From CAYRFF01 sp964436125 (lineage in GTDB: Bacteria > Bacteroidota > Bacteroidia > Chitinophagales > Saprospiraceae): DNA of 64,000 nucleotides. Shown here one piece after another: positions 9,648 to 18,832 of the stretch. The stretch is from assembly GCA_964436125.1 (NCBI GenBank), contig CAYTBT010000003.1, positions 80,034 through 144,033 of the forward strand, in the 5' to 3' direction. The first letter of the stretch is position 1, and every line of letters begins with the position of its first letter. The translations under genes were made by a program, and so were the position numbers. The notes beneath the pieces were generated by a model that was given only the letters and a program-made list of their open reading frames with translations, did not search any database and was not told where the DNA came from.

Positions 9648-10663
9648 TATTTAAAGAAATAACTATATCCGCGCAAGATGCCGACATTGGGCCGCATCTG
9701 CATCTTCAACCAATCTCCCCGTGAAGTATGCACCCAGAAGCGCGGTATATTGGAATCATTGGTAGGATTGCCTTCTATACGATCAATAGCTTTAATATTC
9801 ACTATGCTCTGTGTCGGCCACAAGCTTAAACTTATCGTGTCATTTTCCCCTTTTACCACAGTAAAGGTAGCAAATGGCTCTTTCTGCAATAAGGTATCAA
9901 GTCGTTCAAGATTGTTAAAATATGTCTCCCCAAATATTCTGTCATATTGCTCGTAATAGCTTTCGGAAAGCTTCTGATCCAGTTTAGTCGATGCTTTGGG
10001 GAAATCGTACAAGCGCTCCACAGTGAAACTACTACCATTTTTAGTCATCGTAAAGGACTCGCTTTTAAACTGGGGATAATTCACGATAATCTTATGAATC
10101 TTATTCTTTTTATTCAATATAAGGTCCAGAGATCGATATTCAGGTACGCTGAACTGAAATACTTTCCGCGGTGAACCTACAAAGTTTTTAATTTCACAGA
10201 GATAAACACGCCCATCTTCTTTCTTAAAATAAGAAGAGGTCTGATCGGTTGAATTGGGACCGATGAGAAATGCATTTACAATCTTATTGTTCTTATCTCT
10301 GAGCACAACTTTAATCGCACTTATTTTAAATGCCTCGATGAGATATGGGAGTTCGCCTTCTGTAGGAATAGAACGTATCTGAATATTTCTTATTGAATTC
10401 AAGAGATTGCTTATTGACCAGTCTCGAGCGATATATTTCCCATTCAAGATCCAGTTTCCGTCCTTTCTGTCTATCTTAATGACATCGCCTTCCCGATTTG
10501 CGACCATGATATGATAGACATCGCCGGCATTCCTTATTGAAAAATCTCGCTCATCGTGAAGCTTAAACTTCTCGTTCACCACTTCATCTTTATTCATGAG
10601 ATAATAGGTAACACCTCCTATAGCGAGGACGAGTAGGATTAAAATTAAGGTATTTCGTTTCAT
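9647..10663 (-). CDS. DUF4340 domain protein
   Basis: 338 residues with one N-terminal membrane anchor (LILILLVLAIGGVTYYLM), then a largely periplasmic domain with repeated beta-strand blocks of the DUF4340 type (VYHIMVANREGDVIKIDRKDG). DUF4340 proteins commonly follow GldG-like ABC subunits, and here the ATG overlaps the gldG stop by 4 bp, indicating translational coupling. It is likely an accessory periplasmic subunit of the Gld-type ABC system. The biochemical function is unknown. Confidence 0.8.
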   Translation of the reverse strand: MKRNTLILILLVLAIGGVTYYLMNKDEVVNEKFKLHDERDFSIRNAGDVYHIMVANREGDVIKIDRKDGNWILNGKYIARDWSISNLLNSIRNIQIRSIPTEGELPYLIEAFKISAIKVVLRDKNNKIVNAFLIGPNSTDQTSSYFKKEDGRVYLCEIKNFVGSPRKVFQFSVPEYRSLDLILNKKNKIHKIIVNYPQFKSESFTMTKNGSSFTVERLYDFPKASTKLDQKLSESYYEQYDRIFGETYFNNLERLDTLLQKEPFATFTVVKGENDTISLSLWPTQSIVNIKAIDRIEGNPTNDSNIPRFWVHTSRGDWLKMQMRPNVGILRGYSYFFK

Positions 10664-12360
10664 ATTTCTTTATTTACTGCATATTTTCGCTTACGCAAAT
10701 ACCGGTAAACGAGCCCAAATAAAAGCAAGACTACAAGAGGTAGCCCGATATTAAGTACTTGCCAGTATGTTTCTTCCTTCTGTGCTTTAATCACATTCAA
10801 TAAACGGATTTCAACATCGCGATTCCGCGCCTTGAAAATACCATTGGGATTAATCAGATACTCGACGGCGTTGAGGAGAAACTGTTTATTGGCATATAAG
10901 ATTCCATTATATTTATTATAACCGGCTTCGCGATACTCCTTAGTAGCCGGATTAACTTCATTTTTGATGATATCGCCGTCTGTGACAAGAAGCATCCGCG
11001 TCGGACTACTCTTGGGTTTAAACTGCATGTCTAGCTCCCTTAATCCTTCTGCCATTGACTTGGACACGCGATTCTGATACAAGGATGGAAACTCTCCCTC
11101 TAGCAATAAAGCCGTGGGATACGGACCTTTATCAAAAAGTGCCGGATCCGGCTTATACCGCAACATTTCAAATGTCATAGCAAATGGCACTCTCTGCAAC
11201 CTGCTGTATCTGGAACTGAACAAGAAGGGTGTTTTCTTCACATTATATTGTGTCTTCACGGTATCAAATGTGCTCGGACACTTTAGATTTATCAGATTGA
11301 GTGATTTAGTGATTTCTGTTTTGCCGGAAGGCACTATAACAGGATGATAATACCAGTCAAAAAGCTTAATCTGTGGCTTATTCCCCTGCATACCGGTGGT
11401 AAGTGGTATCTGGGAGCAATTCAGATCGAGGATAACATCCTCATTTAAACGGAAACCATAGTTAAAAAACATATCCTCAAGATTGAGGTTGATTACCTGA
11501 GGATAGAAAGCTCCTTCCTGCTTCATGCTATCGAGTGTAATATTGAGTTTATCAACAAGCCAGATAACTTTTCCCCCGTTCATGATGTATTGATCAATCA
11601 TGAACTTCTTTTTCTCTGTAAATGCTTTTCTCGGCTTGGCTATGATGAGGACTGCTACTTTATCATCGATATAATAGGTAGAATCTAGATTAATCACACC
11701 GGTACGATAATATTTTTCCAGGCTATTCCTCACGGATTCGATCTGGTATTCTGACAATTCCCCTTGACCTTGGGTAAACATCACTATGGGCTTTATAGCG
11801 AAGCTCGTATTCTGGAAGGCCTTGGCGAGTTTATATTCGAGAAGATTAACCGAGTTATTCAGCGCTTTTTCTTGTCCTATTCCACCGCCTTGTGCCTGAA
11901 GCAAGTTCACATAACTAGTTCTATCGGCAACATTGAACTCTGCATAAGGATACAGTAGTCGCTGTGTGCGTTCATCGTTTCTTACAATATTCACGGTTAC
12001 AGGAAGTACATCCTTCTTGGACATAACCCTACGGAAGGCATTAATTTCTTTCTGCGTACCTTTACTGGGATCGACAAATTCATATTCAATCGCCGATGGG
12101 TTAATCGATGCCATCTGCGCCATCATCTCTTCAGTAGCTTGTTGCAATCGCTTGAAGCTCGCCGGCATTTCTCCTTTTAAATAGATGCGGACATAAACAT
12201 TCTTGTCGAGGTTACGCAAGACCTTCTTGGTAGGTTCCGTAAGTGTAAACCGTTTCTCTTCTGTCATGTCGATCTTCCCAAACCAGTACGATGCTATTAT
12301 ATTCACCAGGAAAACAAGTACAAGAGCTAGTATTGCTTGTATGATATACTGTTTCTTCAT
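10660..12360 (-). CDS. gldG: Gliding motility-associated ABC transporter substrate-binding subunit GldG
   Basis: 566 residues. An N-terminal membrane helix (IIQAILALVLVFLVNIIASYW cut here) is followed by a large extracytoplasmic region with GldG-family features (YVRIYLKGEMPASFKRLQ; IAKPRKAFTEKKKFMIDQYIMNGGKVIWLVD) and a C-terminal helix (VLNIGLPLVVLLLFGLVYRYL cut here) ending in basic residues. GldG works with GldA and GldF as an ABC transporter required for gliding in Flavobacterium johnsoniae. The genes also occur in non-gliding Bacteroidota, so presence does not prove motility. It lies 4 bp after gldF and overlaps DUF4340 by 4 bp. Confidence 0.92.
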   Translation of the reverse strand: MKKQYIIQAILALVLVFLVNIIASYWFGKIDMTEEKRFTLTEPTKKVLRNLDKNVYVRIYLKGEMPASFKRLQQATEEMMAQMASINPSAIEYEFVDPSKGTQKEINAFRRVMSKKDVLPVTVNIVRNDERTQRLLYPYAEFNVADRTSYVNLLQAQGGGIGQEKALNNSVNLLEYKLAKAFQNTSFAIKPIVMFTQGQGELSEYQIESVRNSLEKYYRTGVINLDSTYYIDDKVAVLIIAKPRKAFTEKKKFMIDQYIMNGGKVIWLVDKLNITLDSMKQEGAFYPQVINLNLEDMFFNYGFRLNEDVILDLNCSQIPLTTGMQGNKPQIKLFDWYYHPVIVPSGKTEITKSLNLINLKCPSTFDTVKTQYNVKKTPFLFSSRYSRLQRVPFAMTFEMLRYKPDPALFDKGPYPTALLLEGEFPSLYQNRVSKSMAEGLRELDMQFKPKSSPTRMLLVTDGDIIKNEVNPATKEYREAGYNKYNGILYANKQFLLNAVEYLINPNGIFKARNRDVEIRLLNVIKAQKEETYWQVLNIGLPLVVLLLFGLVYRYLRKRKYAVNKEI

Positions 12361-12364
12361 TCTA

Positions 12365-13096
12365 TTACTGCTTTAAAATCCTAAGTGAGAGAATGTTCAA
12401 AAAGACAAAGAAGCCTGTAACCGATAAAAAATAAACCACATCACGTGAATCGATAAGCCCCTTGGAGATGTTCTGATAGTGGAATTCTATTCCCATTTTC
12501 TGAATAAACATATCCCATGTGCCCAGGAAAATCGGTAATGTGCTCAGATAGTAAAATGCCAGGTAAAAAAAGAAACACAAGAAAGTAGCAAGCACAAAGG
12601 CAACAATCTGATTCCTCACCATGCTACTTGCAAATAATCCGATTGAAACAAATATCGCTGCGAGTAAAAACAATCCGATATAAGAACCTACGATTGCTCC
12701 TGAATCGAGATTTCCCTTAGGCATTCCGAGTTGATAGACAGAATAGTAATAAATTATCGTCGGCAAGAGCATCAAGAGGACCAATGTAAGATTGGCCAGA
12801 AATTTCCCCAGGACAATCTGTGTGTCGCTGATCGGCTTTGTCATCAGTATTTCTATCGTTCCGCTCCCTCTTTCCTCCGCATAAGAGCTCATCGTAATTG
12901 CCGGAATAATAAACAGTAGTAAAAAAGGCACCACGGCAAATAGTTGATTTAAACTTGCGTATCGATAGTTCAAGATGCTTGAATCAGGAAAAACCCACAG
13001 CATCAAGCCCAGTAGGGTTAAAAATATCCCTATGACAATGTAGCCTATTAAGGAGCTGAAATAATGCGATATTTCTTTGATGTAAATTCCTCTCAT
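12365..13096 (-). CDS. gldF: Gliding motility-associated ABC transporter permease GldF
   Basis: 243 residues with about six hydrophobic membrane segments in the ABC-2 permease arrangement. It opens with MRGIYIKEISHYFSSLIGYIV and contains the family's PFLLLFIIPAITMSSYAEE and RGSGTIEILMTKPISDTQIVLGK stretch, which contacts the ATPase. It overlaps the gldA stop by 4 bp and precedes gldG by 4 bp. It forms the membrane channel partner of GldA in the Gld ABC system. Confidence 0.93.
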   Translation of the reverse strand: MRGIYIKEISHYFSSLIGYIVIGIFLTLLGLMLWVFPDSSILNYRYASLNQLFAVVPFLLLFIIPAITMSSYAEERGSGTIEILMTKPISDTQIVLGKFLANLTLVLLMLLPTIIYYYSVYQLGMPKGNLDSGAIVGSYIGLFLLAAIFVSIGLFASSMVRNQIVAFVLATFLCFFFYLAFYYLSTLPIFLGTWDMFIQKMGIEFHYQNISKGLIDSRDVVYFLSVTGFFVFLNILSLRILKQ

Positions 13097-14019
13097 TGTT
13101 CTCCCTTTCTCGATTTAGTTAAGGCCTGGAAGACGTCTTCGACATGCTGTTTCATCCGTTGCATTTCCAGGATACGCACATTGGTCCGTTTAACATGGTC
13201 ATATAGTCTTGCTCTTATATCCTCTCTCCCGACAGCATGGATATGAAATCGATTATTAGGTTTAATAATCACCTTATCTATAAATGAAATGCCATTAAAA
13301 AATGACTTATCCACCTGTTGATCAAGCTGTATATGGACAATCGTATGCGTTTTCCCGGTGCCCGGATCAATCTCATCCAGCGGCGCATCGGCAACGATGT
13401 GTCCGTTGTTGATAATAATCACCCTTTCACAGAGCGCCTCAACTTCTTGCATAATATGGGAGGAAAAAAGGATAGTCTTATTCTTCCCTATTTCCCGTAT
13501 CAAATCCCTGATTTCTACGAGTTGATTGGGGTCTAGTCCCGATGTAGGTTCATCGAGAATAAGCACCTGAGGATCGTGAATTAAGGCTTGGGCAAGTCCT
13601 AGTCGCTGCCTATAGCCTTTGGACAATGCTCGCACAATCTTGTGCTGCTCCTTTCTCAATCCGGTCAAGCCTATTACCCTATCGACTTTATCATTGACAT
13701 TTTTTAAGTTGTGCAAGGATGCAATAAAGCGCAAGTATTCACGCACATACATAGCATCGTACTGTGGATTATTCTCCGGCAGATAGCCGATATCTCTCCG
13801 TGTCTGAATCGGGTGCTCTGCGACATTTTTGCCATTAATAAAGGCTGCACCTGAAGTCGGTGAAATATAGGATGTAATAATCTTCATCGTGGTTGTCTTC
13901 CCTGCACCATTGGGGCCCAGAAAACCCACAATTTCACCTGTCTGAAGCTTAAAGCTTACATCATCAACCGCTTTCTGCGGTCCGTAAACCTTGCTTAATT
14001 CTTGTACTTCTACCGACAT
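13093..14019 (-). CDS. gldA: Gliding motility-associated ABC transporter ATP-binding protein GldA
   Basis: 308-residue ABC ATPase with Walker A GPNGAGKTTT (35-44), ABC signature LSKGYRQ (132-138), Walker B VLILDEPTSGLD (152 onward) and the switch His in FSSHIMQEVE. The C-terminal extension matches GldA-type ATPases. Order gldA-gldF-gldG with 4-bp overlaps or gaps supports one operon. It lies 24 bp downstream of truB, so transcription probably continues from the ftsX/truB cluster. Confidence 0.94.
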   Translation of the reverse strand: MSVEVQELSKVYGPQKAVDDVSFKLQTGEIVGFLGPNGAGKTTTMKIITSYISPTSGAAFINGKNVAEHPIQTRRDIGYLPENNPQYDAMYVREYLRFIASLHNLKNVNDKVDRVIGLTGLRKEQHKIVRALSKGYRQRLGLAQALIHDPQVLILDEPTSGLDPNQLVEIRDLIREIGKNKTILFSSHIMQEVEALCERVIIINNGHIVADAPLDEIDPGTGKTHTIVHIQLDQQVDKSFFNGISFIDKVIIKPNNRFHIHAVGREDIRARLYDHVKRTNVRILEMQRMKQHVEDVFQALTKSRKGEQ

Positions 14020-14043
14020 AATATTTTCAATTCTTTCAGATTG

Positions 14044-14802
14044 CTATGTACTGACATAACGTTCATCGATTAATCCTACCAGTTCATTAACGCTCATTGC
14101 ATCATTTATGTGTAAATCCCCGATAGAAATTCGCCTTAATTGTGTGAGATAAGCTCCACAACCCAGTAATTGTCCCATATCATGAGCGAGCGAGCGAATA
14201 TACGTACCTGAACTACAATTCACCCTAAATTTTGCAATATTATCTGAAAAGGATAAAATTTCAAGATTATGGATAGTTACCACACGCTTCTTCACTTTCA
14301 ATGACTGCCCTTTCCGTGCATATTTATATAAGGGTTTCCCCTTGTGTTTTATTGCAGAGTACATCGGTGGTATCTGAACGATGTCACCGAGAAATTTTTT
14401 ACTCACCGATCGAAGGCCTTCCAGGTCAATCTCAGACGGATCTCCGGAGCTTATTTTCTCCTGTTCAGCATCGTATGAAGCTGTTGTGTAACCGAGCTCC
14501 ATTGCACCTTCATACACCTTATCCTGCCGCATAAAATTATCTTGTTCCTTGGTAGCTTTTCCCATTAACAGAATCAATAATCCCGTTGCAAGTGGATCCA
14601 GAGTACCGGCATGTCCTACTTTAAAACGCTTCTTTTGATATGCTCGACTCAAGGAACCACGCACTTTCTTCACAACATCAAATGATGTCCAGCCAAGCTC
14701 TTTATCTATTAATGCTATTGCTCCTGTGCGGATATCCCATTCCTCCGGATAAAATTCATCGGTATGATTGCTTGTTAATATCGGCGCTTTACTTTTATGC
14801 AT
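14044..14802 (-). CDS. truB: tRNA pseudouridine(55) synthase TruB
   Basis: Forms the universal pseudouridine 55 in the T-loop of tRNA. The catalytic Asp69 lies in GHAGTLDPLATGLL. Other family motifs are GWTSFDVVKKVR (37-48), YTTASYDAEQE and CSSGTYIRSLAHDMG. The 252-residue length includes an N-terminal extension of about 20 residues before the usual start of homology, and no better internal ATG is present. It sits between the ftsX/DUF3098 genes and gldA on the same strand. Confidence 0.95.
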   Translation of the reverse strand: MHKSKAPILTSNHTDEFYPEEWDIRTGAIALIDKELGWTSFDVVKKVRGSLSRAYQKKRFKVGHAGTLDPLATGLLILLMGKATKEQDNFMRQDKVYEGAMELGYTTASYDAEQEKISSGDPSEIDLEGLRSVSKKFLGDIVQIPPMYSAIKHKGKPLYKYARKGQSLKVKKRVVTIHNLEILSFSDNIAKFRVNCSSGTYIRSLAHDMGQLLGCGAYLTQLRRISIGDLHINDAMSVNELVGLIDERYVST

Positions 14803-14955
14803 AGGTAGATGGAATACAATTGAGGTTTATAGGATTATCTACTGCTGAATTTTCTTTTCCATGTCACATGACTTGGCTTCCACAATATATTTTTGCTTCC
14901 GCAAATGCGAAACACGACATACTACATCTCAACCTAGTAACTTAGATTATACCAT

Positions 14956-15228
14956 TCAGGACTTCTTAAAAATCGCATAGATTTCAATAATTAATCCCGC
15001 CAATATCACTATAGGTGCCAATGTAACCCGCCTGAAGCTATATATCTTATCCGCATTCCATACATCTGGTGAGTCCATGCTGCCGCCCATCATCAATAAA
15101 AGTCCTACCAATATACATAAGGCACCTATTGCAATCCAGATATAGTTCTGTTTATTCCACAAGAGTGGCTCCGTTGAAGAGGAATGCGCCCTCGATGAAG
15201 TTCTTCTGTTTTCTTTTCGCTTGGCCAT
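14956..15228 (-). CDS. DUF3098 small membrane protein
   Basis: 90 residues: a charged Ser/Arg-rich N-terminus, then two hydrophobic helices (YIWIAIGALCILVGLLLMMG and VTLAPIVILAGLIIEIYAIF), the DUF3098 layout. In Bacteroidota this gene usually lies directly after ftsX, as here (49 bp). The function is unknown, and co-occurrence suggests a division or cell-wall role. In many relatives uppP stands between this gene and truB. That gene is not present in the 153-bp gap here. Confidence 0.85.
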   Translation of the reverse strand: MAKRKENRRTSSRAHSSSTEPLLWNKQNYIWIAIGALCILVGLLLMMGGSMDSPDVWNADKIYSFRRVTLAPIVILAGLIIEIYAIFKKS

Positions 15229-15277
15229 ATTTTACACTTGAATTATTGAGAGCAAAATTAACAAAAACTCCCAAAGC

Positions 15278-16129
15278 TTAAAAAATATCTTCCATCTGTA
15301 TTTTAAGATAACGCTTTACCGTAAAATAAGTTACGATTAAATAGATCAATACTCCCGCAAGAACAAGTGCTGCCAGGATAATAAATGTCCGATCCGTAGT
15401 ATAAAAAGCTTGAAATACCGGCAACCAATGCCCCAGGACATATAAGCTCCCATAGATACCTATAGTTGCTAGAAGACCGCTTAAAAACCCTTTTAAGAAT
15501 GCATTCCATAAAAATGGTCGTAGGATAAAACCGCGCTTGGCACCGACGAGCTCCATTGTCTTTATAACTTTCCGTTGTGCATTCAATGAGAGCTTTAAGG
15601 TGTTGTGAATGAGAACAAGAACACCTAAAATCAGTAGTACGCCCAGGATGAGAACAAGCCGTGATAAACGGTTCATATTCTTCCGCATCGGTCCAAATAT
15701 GTTCTTCCGGAAGGATACAGATTTGACGAAAGTCCGCTCCTCAAGCTTCTTCTCTAGCATTGAGAGGGAAGTGTCTGTGTAAAATTCTGCATTTAAACGG
15801 AATACAATCGCATCATTAAAGGGATTTTCCATCCCCTCCAGAAAAAAGTCTTCTCCAAATTCATTCTCCATCTCCGCTAGAGCTTCTTCTCGCGAAATAA
15901 ATTCTACACTCCCCTGCTTCACTGCCTCCATCGTATCCAAGACAGCAATAAAGTCCTCTATCGTCGCTTCTTCTGTATCGTCATCTAACTCAATGAGCAA
16001 GTCCATCTTTTCCTTGATGATATCAATAAAATACTCTGATTGTAAGCTCACAATGGCATACAAGCCGGTAAAATACAACATCACCGAGACACTGATAATA
16101 GCAAGGATATTCTGAGGTCTAAACTTCAT
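15278..16129 (-). CDS. ftsX: Cell division protein FtsX
   Basis: 283 residues in the FtsX layout: a membrane helix near residues 13-30, an extracytoplasmic domain to about 170 (with FISREEALAEMENEFGEDF), then three membrane helices with the family stretch KVIKTMELVGAKRGFILRPF before the second. FtsX with FtsE controls peptidoglycan hydrolases at the septum. No ftsE is adjacent, as is usual in Bacteroidota. It heads the cluster and has a promoter just upstream. Confidence 0.93.
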   Translation of the reverse strand: MKFRPQNILAIISVSVMLYFTGLYAIVSLQSEYFIDIIKEKMDLLIELDDDTEEATIEDFIAVLDTMEAVKQGSVEFISREEALAEMENEFGEDFFLEGMENPFNDAIVFRLNAEFYTDTSLSMLEKKLEERTFVKSVSFRKNIFGPMRKNMNRLSRLVLILGVLLILGVLVLIHNTLKLSLNAQRKVIKTMELVGAKRGFILRPFLWNAFLKGFLSGLLATIGIYGSLYVLGHWLPVFQAFYTTDRTFIILAALVLAGVLIYLIVTYFTVKRYLKIQMEDIF

Positions 16130-16146
16130 ATATATTAAACGAAGGA

Positions 16147-16154
16147 CAAATATA
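16147..16154 (-). promoter_or_regulatory. Candidate -7 element for ftsX cluster
   Basis: TATATTTG on the minus strand, matching TAnnTTTG. Its -33 partner is weak (only a TTTC-like match near 16174). Transcription would begin close to the ATG at 16129, leaving a very short leader. Confidence 0.45.
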
Positions 16155-16417
16155 TAAGTATTCTGCCTAGTTTGAAATTTTTTCCTAGATTTAAACAGAT
16201 GTACTCCCTCCGTAAAAAAGTAAAGCCTAGGTCCTATCTAATCGTCATCTCAAGTAAGAAGGGTAAGAAAAAAGAGCTCATACTAGCTTATCGCAGTTTA
16301 AGACTATGAAAAACAGGCTGGTATTCTAAAACTATAAAATCACCTTGGATAATCACGGATAATTCTTAACATTGCAGTAGATTTTCATCTACAATATCCG
16401 CTAGAAATCTGTATATT

Positions 16418-16987
16418 ATGAAAGCACTATATTTCTTCCTTTTCACTTTATCGTGTACAGCTATTGAGGCTCAGTTCCTGAACAATCCTTCCTTTGAAGG
16501 CGAGCCTATGGACGCTGTAACTCCTGCCGGATGGAATCCATGCAATGAAACTACAACTCCGGATATATTCCCCGGCGTCTGGGGCGTCTATCTCGAACCA
16601 TCACACGGCAAGACATACGTAGGATTAATAACAAGAAAGGATGGTTCTGTTGAAACTATCGGTCAACGACTCCCGCAGACTTTAAAGGGCAATTCTTGTT
16701 ATACCATTACCATGGACCTCGCCTATGCCAGGACTTATGCCGGCTATAATCATCCGTCCAAGTGTAAGATATGGTTAAGCAACCACCAATGCATCAAAGA
16801 AAAGCTCGTTGTAGAAACGCCTTTAATCACACACAATTACTGGAAAACTTATTCCTGGAAAATTTATCTGCCGGAGGATTACAATTACATTATTATTGAA
16901 GCTTATTATCCCGATGGTGAACACTATACCGAAGGGAATATTCTTATTGACAACATCCGACCGATAAAGAAATGTGATGGTGCATAG
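16418..16987 (+). CDS. Secreted carbohydrate-binding-like / galactose-binding-fold protein
   Basis: 189 residues: a short signal peptide (MKALYFFLFTLSCTAIEA), then a single domain that starts FLNNPSFEGEPMDAVTPAGW, contains YVGLITR and YTITMDLAYART, and ends GNILIDNIRPIKKC. This pattern (NPSFEG...GW...C...IDNI) is typical of jelly-roll carbohydrate-binding modules in secreted Bacteroidota proteins, which often precede OmpA or sorting domains. Here no other domain follows. The ligand is unknown. It stands alone between oppositely oriented ftsX and nhaD. Confidence 0.65.
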   Translation: MKALYFFLFTLSCTAIEAQFLNNPSFEGEPMDAVTPAGWNPCNETTTPDIFPGVWGVYLEPSHGKTYVGLITRKDGSVETIGQRLPQTLKGNSCYTITMDLAYARTYAGYNHPSKCKIWLSNHQCIKEKLVVETPLITHNYWKTYSWKIYLPEDYNYIIIEAYYPDGEHYTEGNILIDNIRPIKKCDGA

Positions 16988-17172
16988 CCGATCAAGATTT
17001 TATTAAATCATGCAATCAACAGGCATATAATAGACATCAACAGGCTCGGTCGTCCTCCACTTCTTGAATAAATAAGGTATTAAAAAAAGCTTAATCTAAA
17101 CGCTTTTTCTTGACTTTTCTTACCTTCGGCCTGTTTTTCAATCCAAATATTCCGATTCAAAAAATAGGTCTG

Positions 17173-18462
17173 ATGATAACAAGTGTAATAATAACCTTCA
17201 TCATAGGGTACTTACTTATAGTATTTGAACATCCTTTGAAATTAAATAAAACCGTACCTGCTCTCCTTATGGCAGGAGCGTGCTGGGCAATAATATCCCT
17301 CGGACATCTCGATGTATACATAGGGGTGAATGAGCAAGGGACATTTGATTCAGTAATATTACACCACTTGGGGAAGACTGCAGAAATTCTTGTTTTTCTT
17401 ATAGGAGCAATGACAATAGTTGAAATAGTTGACCTGCACAATGGATTTGGATTAATTAAGAAGTGGGTAACGACCAAGGACAAGACAAAACTCTTATGGA
17501 TAACAGCCTTTCTCGGCTTTTTTCTTTCCGCAGTCATTGACAACTTAACGGCTACGATAGTCCTTGTTAATATCCTACGTAAACTTATCCCTGAACGCGA
17601 GGAGCGTATATGGTATGCGTCAATTATTGTCATCGCTGCCAATGCCGGTGGTGCATGGACTCCCATAGGAGATGTCACAACCACAATGCTGTGGATCGGC
17701 GATAAAGTAACCACTATACATCTTATTGATAAATTATTCATTCCGTCGCTCGTGTGCATCCTTATCCCGGTTTCAATCGCAAGTTTTTTACCGATTATGA
17801 AAGGAGAAATTAAAAGTTCTACTACCGGTGATGACGCCAATCTCCTGAGCACAAGCCGTCTTATGTTTTTCCTCGGCATCACTGCAATAGTCCTTGTGCC
17901 GATTTTTAAGGTTTTCCTACACCTACCTCCATACCTTGGCATGATGCTATCGCTAGGCCTTGTGTGGACAGTATCAGAGTACCTGCATCCGGAAGAAATA
18001 TTTGAGGCCAGTGAATCTGAACATTTCTCTGCACACCACGCATTAAGTAGAATTGATATGGCATCTATCCTCTTTTTCCTCGGTATTCTTATGGCTGTAG
18101 GAGCGCTAGAAGCTACCGGTGTTCTTCATCACTTTGCAGAATACCTTAGAGAAGTTATTCCGGCAGAGGAAATTGTTATAATGTTACTCGGTTTTATGTC
18201 AGCAATTATCGATAATGTCCCACTTGTCGCAGCTACAATGGGGATATACACCGTACCTACCGACCATGAGATATGGCACCTTATAGCATTTGCCTGTGGT
18301 ACGGGTGGAAGTATGCTCATTATCGGATCTGCCGCAGGCGTCGCTGCTATGGGGCTAGAAAAAATAGACTTTATCTGGTACTTAAAAAAAATCTCCTGGC
18401 TTGCGGCACTCGGCTTTCTCGGTGGCTATATCTTGCTATGGGCTGTAGAGGTCGGTTTTTAA
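17173..18462 (+). CDS. nhaD: Na+/H+ antiporter NhaD
   Basis: Inner-membrane antiporter of the NhaD/ion-transporter superfamily. I choose ATG 17173 because MITSVIITFIIGYLLIVFEH fits the family N-terminus, whereas the longer reading needs a TTG at 17110. About 429 residues with 11-12 hydrophobic segments. Family motifs include FFLSAVIDNLTATIVLVNIL, ANAGGAWTPIGDVTTTMLWI and a second half-repeat FMSAIIDNVPLVAATMGIY, where the Asp-Asn pairs are the likely ion site. It exchanges cytoplasmic Na+ or Li+ for protons. Monocistronic as far as visible. Confidence 0.92.
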   Translation: MITSVIITFIIGYLLIVFEHPLKLNKTVPALLMAGACWAIISLGHLDVYIGVNEQGTFDSVILHHLGKTAEILVFLIGAMTIVEIVDLHNGFGLIKKWVTTKDKTKLLWITAFLGFFLSAVIDNLTATIVLVNILRKLIPEREERIWYASIIVIAANAGGAWTPIGDVTTTMLWIGDKVTTIHLIDKLFIPSLVCILIPVSIASFLPIMKGEIKSSTTGDDANLLSTSRLMFFLGITAIVLVPIFKVFLHLPPYLGMMLSLGLVWTVSEYLHPEEIFEASESEHFSAHHALSRIDMASILFFLGILMAVGALEATGVLHHFAEYLREVIPAEEIVIMLLGFMSAIIDNVPLVAATMGIYTVPTDHEIWHLIAFACGTGGSMLIIGSAAGVAAMGLEKIDFIWYLKKISWLAALGFLGGYILLWAVEVGF

Positions 18463-18832
18463 TCTACTTTTAAGCTATATTTTCTTGTGATCTACTTTCT
18501 TTTGTCCATCGGAACGGAGAAGTGTGACTTGTTTTATAATTTACTCCGTCCTTGACGCAAGGTGTCCATAAGATTTACTATTGTTGCTTTATATACCGCA
18601 ATGCTTCCATTTGATATGGGTCCTGAAGATTAACTGTCACGCCAGGCCTTACAGCAATGGCTTTACAATGAAGAAAAAGTCGCACTTGTAGATATAAGTG
18701 GAAAAGGTCTATTCAAGGCTGCTGAAATCCTTATTCTGAAAAGAATCAAAAAAATTGTTGATACTTGCCTGGCACGGCCCACATGTATCCATCATTCACA
18801 TGAATAATGTAACCTGGCCAATATAATTGCGT
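18463..18832. other. Intergenic region with a decayed coding remnant
   Basis: 370 bp between nhaD and the convergent LOG-family gene. It contains a short reading frame broken by one stop (see 18601-18807). No terminator hairpin is obvious. Confidence 0.4.
18601..18807 (+). pseudogene. Possible degraded gene fragment
   Basis: Reading from ATG 18601 gives MLPFDMGPED, an in-frame TAA (18631-18633), then LSRQALQQWLYNEEKVALVD and further residues to a stop near 18807. The second part has coding-like composition and is faintly rhodanese-like (LVDISGKGLFKAAEI), but this is weak. It could equally be chance. Confidence 0.25.

Noticed and set aside
17157..17942. 261-codon frame antisense to nhaD
   Set aside because: Antisense shadow of a clear antiporter gene.
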